Origin: CAUZIZ01 sp963579905
GTDB lineage: Bacteria; Acidobacteriota; UBA6911; RPQK01; JAJDTT01
NCBI GenBank assembly: GCA_963579905.1
Contig: CAUZIZ010000115.1
Span: 1 to 18,070, forward strand
DNA length: 18,070 nucleotides
Direction: 5' to 3'
Part shown: positions 1-7,397 of the stretch, piece by piece
How the letters are laid out: each line of letters begins with the position of its first letter
How positions within the stretch are numbered: the first letter of the stretch is position 1
Translations under genes and position numbers: made by a program
The notes under the pieces: model-generated
What the model was told of the DNA's origin: nothing
Seen by the model: the letters and a program-made list of their open reading frames with translations, nothing else
Database searches by the model: none

Positions 1-371
1 CCCGTCTTGGGGCAACGTCTTTGGGGTCGCCCGGTGAGCGACCCTCACGCCGGTAAATATGAGGAATAGACCTCATTGCGACAACGGGGAGGGGCAGGCG
101 GGAACTCCGCCTCTCTCTTACCCGCGTATTGCCGACCGGAAACGCGTTGGCAATAACGCTTTCAGCGTAGCAGAGGCTGGCTGACATTAACCCAGGGTAG
201 CTCGCTTCGCATTGCAACCCTGGGCTACCCGCAGTAACGCCTTCGGCGTAGGACAGGTCCCGTTCACCACGCTGTCCGGAGGGTAGAGACGTGCGACGTA
301 TTCTTGAAGTTTCAGCTTAGTGCGTGCCTCGTTTCCCGCTTGCGATATTCGTGCTACGATCCTAGGCCCTT
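1..371. repeat. Intergenic region rich in small hairpins
   Basis: No convincing gene lies here. Several short inverted repeats are visible: GGGTCGC (24-30) pairs with GCGACCC (38-44), ATGAGG (59-64) with CCTCAT (71-76), and CCCAGGGT (191-198) with ACCCTGGG (217-224). Two hairpin units of the same design, TAACGCTTTCAGCGTAG (154-170) and TAACGCCTTCGGCGTAG (235-251), are direct repeats of each other. At 288-320 a stretch reads, on the minus strand, AGCTGAAACTT followed by CGTCGCACGTCTC, which matches the start of the intergenic repeat at 4767-4799. The region looks like a mosaic of dispersed palindromic elements. Confidence 0.6.
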
Positions 372-3059
372 ATGACTCTCGATATGACTCTCGATTTTTT
401 CGAGCAGTTTCGAGCCAACCTATCAGAGTTTCCCGATCGAGTCGCGCTGCAGGGACTCTACGAGGACAGCAGGGAAAGCTTCTCCTATCAACAAGTAGCC
501 GACGAAACTGCCAAGATCGCTCTGTTCCTCCAAGCTTCCGGCGTCGAACCCGGTCAGTCGGTTGGAATCCTCATGGAGAACCATCCGCGCTGGGGGATCG
601 CCTTCCTCGCGGCCCACAGCGCAGGAGCCGTGATCGTTCCCTTCGACATTCAGCATTCAGACGAAACACTCGCCAATCTCATCCAACATGCAGGATGCCG
701 ATTCCTGATCTCCTCCGCTCGCTTCTACCCTAGACTCGACGGCATACAAGAGCTGTTGCTAGAGCCTCTTCCAATCCTGGTCGCGGGCGATTCTCCCAGC
801 GAGGACAGAAGCTGGGATCGAGTACTCGAGGATACCGATTCCACACCTCCGCTGCCGCTGGTCCAGCGGGATCTGGACGATCCCTACCTGATCATCTATA
901 CCAGCGGCACCACCGGCAACCCAAAAGGTGTGGTTCTGACTCGACGCAATGTGTACTCCAACACCATCGAGTTGCTGAAGGTCGTTCAAGGGACTCCAGA
1001 AGACCACGTGCTTTCCGTGCTGCCCCTCTACCATGTGCTCGCGCTCATGGTGAATTTCATCATCCCCCTCTACATGGGAGGTCGAGTCACTTACCTTGAT
1101 GTCCTCGACGCCCAGCGCATCATGAAGGCATTCCGTGAGGAAGGCATCACAATCTTTGTCTGTGTCCCCCAGTTCTACTATTTGCTGCACCGCCGAATCC
1201 GGCAGGAAGTCCAGGCCCAGTCCTTCTTGAAGAGATCCCTCTTCAGGAGACTTTTGAGCCTCTCGCATTTCTGCGAGGAGAGGCTCGGGCTTCATCCTGG
1301 CCGCTGGTTTTTTTCTCCCATTCACAAGCAATTCGGCCGACAGTTCCGCATCTTCGGAGTGGGAGGCGCTCGCTTCGACGCTGAAGTGGCCAGGGCTCTC
1401 CGCGACCTGGGGTTCACCTTTGTACAAGCCTACGGAATGACCGAAACAGCGGCCTTGGCAACGGTCAGTCCCGCGGGCTCTGACGGCCTGGGATCGGTTG
1501 GCAAGCCTCTCTCCCACGTGCAGATCAAGATCGATTCACCCAATGAACAGGGCATAGGTGGTGTGCTTATCCGGGGTGACAATGTCATGTCGGAGTATTG
1601 GCAGAACCCCGCGGCTACTGCAGAGGTGATCCGGGATGGATGGCTAGACAGTGGGGACCTTGGGTACCTTTCACGCGATGGATTCCTGAACATCACTGGT
1701 CGCCAGAAGGATGTCATCGTCCTCTCGTCCGGCAAGAACATCTATCCTGAGGAACTCGAACACTTCTATCAAAGCAACTGTCCCTTCATCGAAGAGATGT
1801 GCATTGTCGGGGTAGCGCCGAGCGGCGCCGAGACACAGGAGAGGCTGCATGCCGTCATCGTCCCAGACTTCGACTACCTGAAGAGCCAGCGGGTGGTCAA
1901 TTCCTACGATATGATCCTCTATACGCTCGAGACTCTTTCCCGCCAACTGCCCTCTCACCAGCATGTCCTGAGCTTCGAGATACGGACCGAGCCCCTACCC
2001 CGAACCACGACTCGAAAAATAAAACGCTTTGAAGTGATGGATCAGGCGGTAGGTACAGCGTCCGGTTCCGCGGACCGTTTCGAAGAAGCCACTGCTCCGC
2101 AGGGCACGGTCGAGGAGAGGATCTTTGAATTGCTTCGTCAGGTCAAGAACCCTCCCCTGATCCATAGAAAGATGAACCTGGAGCTGGATCTGGGCTTCGA
2201 CTCATTGGGACGAGTGGAGTTCTTTTCAACGGTTCAAGAAACCCTGGGCGTGCGAATCTCGGATAGTGCTGCCGCAGAAATCTTCACCGTCGAAGATCTG
2301 GTGGCCTTGGTTGTAGACCTAGTGGGAGGAAATGACGTCAAAGCGAAGGACGTGCGACAGTCCTGGACCGAGATCCTGAACGAGGACTTCGACGCGGCCG
2401 ATGCCCAGAAGATAGGGGAGATCCTGGTCCGCCGCCCGGTGATGGAGCCAATCTTCTACCTCACGGCCAAGCTCGTCCACTTCCTGTCCAAGATCCTGTT
2501 CAGAATCAAAGTGACCGGGCGGGAGAACCTGCCACGGAAGTACCCCTTCATGCTCTGTCCCAACCACTTGAGCTTTCTGGACTCGTTCTTGGTAGTAGGC
2601 GTTCTTCCTTATCACGTCATCAAGCAGATCTTCTTTCTGGGATACAGTGATTATTTCGGTGGCCGCTACATGTCCAAGCTGGGAGGTATGATCAAGGTCA
2701 TCCCGGTGGACTCTGACCGTCACTTGAGACAGGCCCTTCGTCTAGGCGCAGAAGGGCTTCGCCGCAACCTGGTACTCTGCGTTTTCCCCGAGGGGACACG
2801 TTCCATCGATGGCAGTCTCAAACCGTTTCGAAAAGGACCGGGAATCCTGGCCACTGAGCTGAATATCCCCGTGGTCCCAGTTGGAATCAAGGGGACTTAT
2901 GAAGCCTGGTCCAGGGGTTCCAACAAGATTCGGCTACATCCTGTAGAAATCCACTTCGGCAAGGTCTTCTCCCCGGACCCTTCGGAGACCTCCGATGCCG
3001 TGACCCAGCGCCTTTTCCAAAAAGTGGATGAGTTGATCACCCCCGAGAATACTGCTTAA
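372..3059 (+). CDS. Fused acyl-AMP ligase / acyl carrier / PlsC-type acyltransferase
   Basis: Three domains sit in one 895-aa chain. Residues ~10-560 are an AMP-forming acyl-CoA/acyl-ACP synthetase: P-loop YTSGTTGNPKG (176-186), YGMTET (355-360), SGDLG (427-431), the hinge ITGRQKD (441-447) and a candidate adenylation lysine near TTRKIKR (~549-551). Residues ~580-655 are an acyl-carrier domain with the phosphopantetheine serine in GFDSLGR (608-614, S611). Residues ~690-890 are a PlsC-type lysophospholipid acyltransferase with NHLSFLD (731-737, the HX4D motif) and FPEGTRS (805-811). By family knowledge it would activate a fatty acid, hold it on its own carrier and pass it to a lysophospholipid or glycerol phosphate at the membrane, similar in logic to Aas but with a built-in carrier. 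It leads a unit with the next two genes. The first 12 bases are tandemly duplicated, so two in-frame ATGs (372, 384) exist, and no good ribosome site precedes either. A weak -10-like TACGAT (355-360) would give a very short leader. Confidence 0.9.
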   Translation: MTLDMTLDFFEQFRANLSEFPDRVALQGLYEDSRESFSYQQVADETAKIALFLQASGVEPGQSVGILMENHPRWGIAFLAAHSAGAVIVPFDIQHSDETLANLIQHAGCRFLISSARFYPRLDGIQELLLEPLPILVAGDSPSEDRSWDRVLEDTDSTPPLPLVQRDLDDPYLIIYTSGTTGNPKGVVLTRRNVYSNTIELLKVVQGTPEDHVLSVLPLYHVLALMVNFIIPLYMGGRVTYLDVLDAQRIMKAFREEGITIFVCVPQFYYLLHRRIRQEVQAQSFLKRSLFRRLLSLSHFCEERLGLHPGRWFFSPIHKQFGRQFRIFGVGGARFDAEVARALRDLGFTFVQAYGMTETAALATVSPAGSDGLGSVGKPLSHVQIKIDSPNEQGIGGVLIRGDNVMSEYWQNPAATAEVIRDGWLDSGDLGYLSRDGFLNITGRQKDVIVLSSGKNIYPEELEHFYQSNCPFIEEMCIVGVAPSGAETQERLHAVIVPDFDYLKSQRVVNSYDMILYTLETLSRQLPSHQHVLSFEIRTEPLPRTTTRKIKRFEVMDQAVGTASGSADRFEEATAPQGTVEERIFELLRQVKNPPLIHRKMNLELDLGFDSLGRVEFFSTVQETLGVRISDSAAAEIFTVEDLVALVVDLVGGNDVKAKDVRQSWTEILNEDFDAADAQKIGEILVRRPVMEPIFYLTAKLVHFLSKILFRIKVTGRENLPRKYPFMLCPNHLSFLDSFLVVGVLPYHVIKQIFFLGYSDYFGGRYMSKLGGMIKVIPVDSDRHLRQALRLGAEGLRRNLVLCVFPEGTRSIDGSLKPFRKGPGILATELNIPVVPVGIKGTYEAWSRGSNKIRLHPVEIHFGKVFSPDPSETSDAVTQRLFQKVDELITPENTA

Positions 3060-3069
3060 ATGGTCAGGG

Positions 3070-3945
3070 ATGATGGCTGCTCCAGCGTTCCCGGTCGCTG
3101 AATTTGAGTATCTGGATACTCTCTGGTTTCAAGTCTCTGGAACCCTCTGCAATCTGCGCTGCTCCCACTGCTTCATCAGCTGCTCTCCCGAGAATCACAC
3201 TTTGGAAATGATGGAGACCTCACAGATCTTCCAGAATCTGGAAGAGGCCAAGCGGCTGGGCGTCAAGGAGATCTACTACACCGGGGGAGAACCCTTCATT
3301 CACAGGGATTTCCTCCACATCCTGGAGCGGACTCTGAATGACTTTCCGACCTCCGTTCTGACCAACGGCTTACCCATCGATGAGAACCGCGCCGACCAAC
3401 TCCAGAGAGTAGCTGAGGCTTCTCCGTACTCCTTGGAGATTCGGATCAGCCTCGACGATTACGAGCAGGAGAGAAACGATGCTGTCCGGGGAAAAGGGAC
3501 ATTCCGGAAGGTTCTTGCTGCCTATAAGCGACTCTACGACAGGGGGCTGCTTCCGATCCTGACGGTGACGGAGATCCGAGACTACCTGGAACCGAAAAGG
3601 CCCGGAGAGGGAACCTACGACAAGTATGCCGATCTGCTCAGGTCCATCGGTGTCGGCCGTCCTAGAATCAAGCTCATCCCGGTCTTCGAGATGGGCATGT
3701 TGGACGCTCCCAAACGTCCTTCCTACGTGACCCATGACATGATGGAACACTTCGATCCAAGACTGCTTCAGTGTTCATCATCCAGAATCGTGACCCACAA
3801 AGGAGTCTACGCTTGCCCCATCCTGGTAGGCGAGGAAGGGGCACGCATGGGCACCTCTATCGGGGATGCGTTGCGACCCTGTTCGCTCTACCATAGCTCC
3901 TGCCACACCTGCTATGCCACCGGTATGACCTGCAAGAACCACTGA
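3070..3945 (+). CDS. Radical SAM protein with SPASM-like C-terminal cysteines
   Basis: This 291-aa protein carries the radical SAM cluster motif CNLRCSHC (C27, C31, C34) and the SAM-binding GGEP in YYTGGEPF (~77-80). Near the end are C235, C249, C271, C278, C281 and C288, including CHTC and a last C six residues on. The spacing is SPASM/twitch-like and suggests at least one auxiliary 4Fe-4S cluster. Such proteins usually modify peptides or dehydrogenate or cross-link substrates, but no precursor peptide was found nearby, so the substrate is unknown. The gene starts 10 bases after the acyltransferase fusion stops and is followed 22 bases later by the phosphoesterase-like gene, so co-transcription is likely. 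Two adjacent ATGs (3070, 3073) are possible starts. There is no clear Shine-Dalgarno, which fits translational coupling. Confidence 0.85.
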   Translation: MMAAPAFPVAEFEYLDTLWFQVSGTLCNLRCSHCFISCSPENHTLEMMETSQIFQNLEEAKRLGVKEIYYTGGEPFIHRDFLHILERTLNDFPTSVLTNGLPIDENRADQLQRVAEASPYSLEIRISLDDYEQERNDAVRGKGTFRKVLAAYKRLYDRGLLPILTVTEIRDYLEPKRPGEGTYDKYADLLRSIGVGRPRIKLIPVFEMGMLDAPKRPSYVTHDMMEHFDPRLLQCSSSRIVTHKGVYACPILVGEEGARMGTSIGDALRPCSLYHSSCHTCYATGMTCKNH

Positions 3946-3958
3946 CCTTTTGTGTGGC

Positions 3959-3964
3959 GAGGAG
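3959..3964 (+). promoter_or_regulatory. Ribosome binding site deciding the 3968 start
   Basis: GAGGAG lies three bases before ATG 3968. It falls inside the longer frame that would begin at TTG 3950, so it supports the shorter protein. Confidence 0.6.
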
Positions 3965-3967
3965 CTC

Positions 3968-4759
3968 ATGGAGACATATTCCAAGGTCGCGTTGTTTGGC
4001 GGCGTCTACAATAACTACTTAGCCCTGGAATGCTTGCTGAAAGACTGCGAGAAAGTCGGGGTAGATGCCATCTTCTGCCTCGGGGACATGGGCGGATTTG
4101 GTCCGCATCCTGACCGTTCTTTCCCCTATCTTCGGAACGGACAAATACGGAGCATGGCAGGGAACTACGACATCTCTCTGGCCCAGGGGAAGGAGGATTG
4201 CGGCTGCGGCTATACGGATCCCCGCGATAATCACTTCGCCCAGATCAGTTACGAATACACCTTCGAAAACACGGCGCCGGAAAACAAATCCTGGCTGGGA
4301 ACTCTCCCCCCTTCGCTTCGCTTCGCCCTCGGCCCCCTGCAGGTCGAGTTGTGCCACGGCTCACCCCGCCAGACCAACGAGTTCCTGTGGAAGAGCGCAT
4401 CTCCCGAGCATCTCCTGTTCAAGTTCACCCAGGAGTGTAATGCCGAGGTCGTCTGCTGTACTCACACCGGTATCAAATGGCATCGCGCTCTGGCTCAAGG
4501 GCGGCACTTCTTCAATGTTGGAGTCATCGGTCGACCCGAAAATGATGGAGCCACGAACGTCTGGTACACGCTCCTGGAGTATGAGGGAAGGAAATTAAAG
4601 TGGGGGTTTCGCCCTCTCCATTACGATCACGAAGTTCTGGTCAAGGAGATGGAAAGGGAGGGCCTGCCTGAACCCTTCATTACCACCACCCGCAGCGGCT
4701 GGTGGACCACCTGCCTGGAAATCATGCCCGCCAAGGAACGAGCCTGCGGCCTTTATTGA
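3968..4759 (+). CDS. Metallophosphoesterase-fold protein with altered first metal motif
   Basis: The 263-aa product resembles the YfcE/MJ0936-like calcineurin-fold phosphoesterases. The start at ATG 3968 is chosen because GAGGAG (3959-3964) sits just before it; a TTG at 3950 in the same frame is less likely. Recognisable blocks are FGGVYNNYLALE near the N-terminus (where the family normally has D-x-H-G-N), CLGDMGGFGPHP (GDxxG motif), AGNYD (normally GNHE/D), LCHGSPR and CTHTG. The first Asp and His metal ligands are thus replaced by Gly and Tyr, and the GNH His by Tyr, while the later His blocks remain. It may bind fewer metals, have changed chemistry or act as a ligand-binding protein. It is the last gene of the unit with the radical SAM and acyltransferase genes. 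Its substrate is unknown. Confidence 0.8.
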   Translation: METYSKVALFGGVYNNYLALECLLKDCEKVGVDAIFCLGDMGGFGPHPDRSFPYLRNGQIRSMAGNYDISLAQGKEDCGCGYTDPRDNHFAQISYEYTFENTAPENKSWLGTLPPSLRFALGPLQVELCHGSPRQTNEFLWKSASPEHLLFKFTQECNAEVVCCTHTGIKWHRALAQGRHFFNVGVIGRPENDGATNVWYTLLEYEGRKLKWGFRPLHYDHEVLVKEMEREGLPEPFITTTRSGWWTTCLEIMPAKERACGLY

Positions 4760-4787
4760 TTCATTTCAGCTGAAACTCGCACGATTC

Positions 4788-5000
4788 GTCGCACGTCTCC
4801 TGTCCTCCGAAGGTGCCGCCAACGGGTGAACTACCAGCGTGCCGAAGCCACGTCCGACAGAGCCGCGAACGACTTGAGCCGTTAGCAAAACGAGCCAGGT
4901 TCCGAGGAGAGAGCCGGACAACTCTTCCCCACGCAGTGACGCACAATCTCCCAGTAACCGGAAGTTTCGTTCTCGAATGGGGCAGCGTAGCGGGGGTGGA
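4788..5000 (+). repeat. Intergenic repeat, copy A (inverted partner at 12800-12997)
   Basis: About 210 bases match the reverse complement of 12800-12997 at high identity. Shared blocks include CGTCGCACGTC, TGTCCTCCGAAGGTGCCGCC, AGAGCCGCGAACGACTTG, CCGTTAGCAAAA and AGGTTCCGAGGAGAGAGCCG. Copy A has an extra segment of about 18 bases near 4923-4940. It lies just downstream of the phosphoesterase-like gene. Frames inside it are short and not protein-like, so it looks like a non-coding dispersed element. Confidence 0.85.
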
Positions 5001-5165
5001 ACTGATCTGAAACTTGAACGATTCGTCGGAACGTCGCTGAGGAAGAGCATCTATAGATGTAGGAGCGAATCACAGCCGCGCACGGGGCCGAATGTCAGCA
5101 AGATCCCACCCGGTTCCGCGAAGTAAGCGGAACTGAAGCCTTCAGCTGAACGATTCAGCGCGAAG
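5001..5165. repeat. Hairpins and partial repeat upstream of position 5166
   Basis: At 5006-5036 the sequence CTGAAACTTGAACGATTCGT repeats, with changes, the block at 4769-4789. A perfect 12-bp palindrome CATCTATAGATG lies at 5048-5059, followed by TGTAGGAG, which also occurs at 17416-17423. TTCCGC/GCGGAA and GCTGAA/TTCAGC stems lie near 5114-5132 and 5144-5158. The last stems are just downstream of the minus-strand methyltransferase and could act as weak terminators, although no T-run follows. Confidence 0.45.
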
Positions 5166-6290
5166 TCACTCGTTCCGGAGGCGCTGCGCCGCCTCGGCCA
5201 TTGCCCGCAGCTTCAGATATGCCTCGTCCGGGGGTATGGGATTGGTGTGGGAGGGAGCGAAGCCACAATCAGGGTTCAGCGTGATCCGCTCTTTGTCGAC
5301 ATAGCGGCAGGCTTCCTTCACCATGCCCACGATCTGATCTGGATCAGGGATCTCTACGGCACGAACGTCAACACAGCCAAGCCCCAATTCCATTTCCTCC
5401 GGAAAATTCTCCAGGACCTCGAGGGAACCAGCGTTGGGCAACGCGAACTCCATCACCAACTGGGAAACCTTGAGCTCCTTGAGGAAAGGCATCAGGTAGG
5501 AGTAATCCCCCCGGAAGCCCGTCTGGCGGTTGTAGTGGGCTCGGCAGAAGTGGACCCCCGTCTTTACGTTCAGTCCCTCTACCACCCGATTGATGGAGTC
5601 CATGCTCAGGTGAATCTCACGCTCTACTTCCTCGAAGTGATCGCGGTAGCCCTCATCCACGAAAAGCGAGAGCCAGGGATCGTCCAGTTGGATGAAATGG
5701 ACTCCTTCGCTCTGAAGCCGTCGACATTCTTCCTTTAAAATAGGCAGGATAGCCTCCAGGAAGTCTTCCCGAGTGGGATAGGCGTCGTGCGAAAAATCGG
5801 GATGCCAGAGCCGTCTAGACAGGATGTAGGGAGAGGGAAGGGTCACCTTGACCGGGCGAGAAGTATTGGCCAGGAGGAATCTGCTGTCGTCCAGCACCAG
5901 AGGTTGGTCGTATTGGATAGGCTGGACCACCGCCGGATACCGCAGTGGCGACTTGGCCTCCGATGGCGGCAGCACCTGCCGGGATCTGGGGTTGAAATAG
6001 TTGCCATCATCGAGGATGGCTGATCCGTCCAAGGCGTCGCGTTCGAAACCCGAGACTCTCTGGGCGAATATCTTCACGTAGCTCTCACGTCGATACTCTC
6101 CGTCCGTGATGATGTCTATGCCAGCCATGTCCTGGAGCTGAATCGCAAAGAGAACCGCGTTGTCCAGCCGCTGCTGGAACTCTTCTTCGCTTATTCCTCC
6201 GTCCCACCGGCGCTGGAACAGGTCCAGGACCCATTGAGGGCGCGGGAGGCTTCCGACGACAGTCGTAGGAAATAGCCGAGTCTGATTCAT
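5166..6290 (-). CDS. MetE-like (cobalamin-independent) methyltransferase catalytic domain protein
   Basis: The 374-aa protein matches the C-terminal barrel of methionine synthase MetE and the related UROD/MetE-like methyltransferases. Visible hallmarks are TTVVGSLPRP (9-18), ITDGE (61-65), QLDDP (201-205, the Q-x-D-E/D-P block) and the zinc ligands H247 and C249 in VHFCRAH, E281 in VMEFA and C342 in NPDCGF. At this length it lacks the N-terminal domain of full MetE, as seen in short archaeal-type MetE and in other thiol methyltransferases of the family. It would transfer a methyl or alkyl group to a zinc-bound thiol, but neither donor nor acceptor can be read from sequence. The start lies four bases after the stop of the upstream 194-aa gene, so the two are an operon. 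Confidence 0.85.
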   Translation of the reverse strand: MNQTRLFPTTVVGSLPRPQWVLDLFQRRWDGGISEEEFQQRLDNAVLFAIQLQDMAGIDIITDGEYRRESYVKIFAQRVSGFERDALDGSAILDDGNYFNPRSRQVLPPSEAKSPLRYPAVVQPIQYDQPLVLDDSRFLLANTSRPVKVTLPSPYILSRRLWHPDFSHDAYPTREDFLEAILPILKEECRRLQSEGVHFIQLDDPWLSLFVDEGYRDHFEEVEREIHLSMDSINRVVEGLNVKTGVHFCRAHYNRQTGFRGDYSYLMPFLKELKVSQLVMEFALPNAGSLEVLENFPEEMELGLGCVDVRAVEIPDPDQIVGMVKEACRYVDKERITLNPDCGFAPSHTNPIPPDEAYLKLRAMAEAAQRLRNE

Positions 6291-6294
6291 GAGC

Positions 6295-6879
6295 TCACTC
6301 CCGAGCGTCCGACTGGATCATGGTTTCGGCGAGGGCAAAGACGCAGGAGCTTCGATCTCCACCGATACTGTCTCGCCAGGCATCTATCACGAAGGGAGTT
6401 CCGGGGATCGGCGATCCATCCAACTCCACTGTGGTTTCGTCGGAGAATAGCAGTAGGGTGAAAAACTCGAATCCCTCACTCAAGGGTCCATAGGCGATGA
6501 CAGGCGGCTCCTTGACGCTCCAGCCCGCAACGATTCGGTGACCTTCTGTCTCCACGACCCAGCGGGGGGAGTCGTGGGTGGACCCTTGTCGCTGAAAGTC
6601 GGCCTTGACGATGGGAGCGTCGGGTGAAGGTACAGTCCCCATCTTTAAGAATCGACTATTGATCCACTCTCCTACTCTGGGATTGTCGGTGCAGACAAGG
6701 TTGATCCCTGCCGCCGGTATCACCAGATGGAGAGTGTTGCCTTCGCCGGCTTCGCTATATCGAGTGTGGTAGAGGCTAAACCTCGCGCTAGGCGCTTCTG
6801 CACCTGGCGGCTTGATCACATTGATCCAGTGCTCTCCCGACCAGACTAGTTCCCCCGAATTCAGAGCGGGTCTCGACAT
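6295..6879 (-). CDS. Conserved-looking hypothetical protein paired with MetE-like gene
   Basis: The 194-aa product is not recognised. It has no membrane segment or signal peptide, and alternating hydrophobic stretches (SARFSLYHTRY, NTLHLVIPAAGINLVC, FEFFTLLLFSD) suggest a mainly beta protein. The start at 6879 is chosen because a strong AAGGAGG (6892-6886) stands seven bases upstream; a longer frame from 6936 would run through that site and the likely promoter. It ends four bases before the MetE-like methyltransferase starts, so the two products are probably used together. An auxiliary or substrate-binding role is only a guess. Confidence 0.75.
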   Translation of the reverse strand: MSRPALNSGELVWSGEHWINVIKPPGAEAPSARFSLYHTRYSEAGEGNTLHLVIPAAGINLVCTDNPRVGEWINSRFLKMGTVPSPDAPIVKADFQRQGSTHDSPRWVVETEGHRIVAGWSVKEPPVIAYGPLSEGFEFFTLLLFSDETTVELDGSPIPGTPFVIDAWRDSIGGDRSSCVFALAETMIQSDARE

Positions 6880-6885
6880 CTCATT

Positions 6886-6892
6886 CCTCCTT
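6886..6892 (-). promoter_or_regulatory. Strong Shine-Dalgarno for the 194-aa gene
   Basis: AAGGAGG on the minus strand, seven bases before ATG 6879, is the best ribosome binding site in the window and fixes that start. Confidence 0.75.
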
Positions 6893-6907
6893 GTACGATT
6901 GGTAGCC

Positions 6908-6936
6908 ATGGTAATAACTTGAGGGTACAGTGGCAA
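6908..6936 (-). promoter_or_regulatory. Candidate sigma-70-type promoter for the 6879-5166 operon
   Basis: On the minus strand TTGCCA (6936-6931) and TACCAT (6913-6908) are 17 bases apart. Transcription would begin near 6901, leaving a leader of about 22 bases that includes the strong ribosome site. Confidence 0.35.
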
Positions 6937-7397
6937 TCGCCGGCTCGGGAATGAACGGTAGGTTTGGAAGTGATAAAAGGAGAACCTGAGAGATAACCAT
7001 CGCCACGAGGTTTCTTAACCCGCATTTCTCATCGCGTGCTGGCAGAAATGCCCATACTGGACTCTACTGAACTGTAATCTTTTGCATTGATTCACAGAGG
7101 GAAAGAACCTGCACTGATTAATCCGTTGAAGGAAACATGAAGGGTTGGGGCTGGGATCAAAATCCAGCACGCCGTCCCAACGCATGGGTTCTTCTCTCCT
7201 TCTGCTCTGAGCCGACGCGCCCAATCTACGGCCCAGATCGCCAGGAAGAGTTCTGTTTCGATCATAGGATCTCCTGTGGCAACATGTTCTGCGCTAGCCC
7301 TCCTCCATAGTTCGGGAATCGGCCAGTATGAAGCTTCATTCAAAAGGTGTGCCGGGCACCACGGATACCGATTTCGAAGGGATCAGACCGGCCACAG
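6937..7397. other. Intergenic stretch with possible gene relics
   Basis: No confident gene is present. On the minus strand a short frame from ATG 7265 (with AGGAG just upstream) begins MIETELFLAIWAVDWARRLR and runs to 7092. A second frame from ATG 7185 (AGGAG nine bases upstream) begins MRWDGVLDFDPSPNPS and runs to 7015. The two overlap, and a one-base shift would join them. They could be small proteins or one decayed gene; I cannot tell which. Confidence 0.3.

Noticed and set aside
759..1517. Long minus-strand frame opposite the acyltransferase gene
   Set aside because: It lies wholly under a well-recognised gene and its product has no protein-like motif.
4761..5073. Short frames inside repeat copy A
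   Set aside because: They do not share a conserved frame with copy B, and their products are not protein-like.
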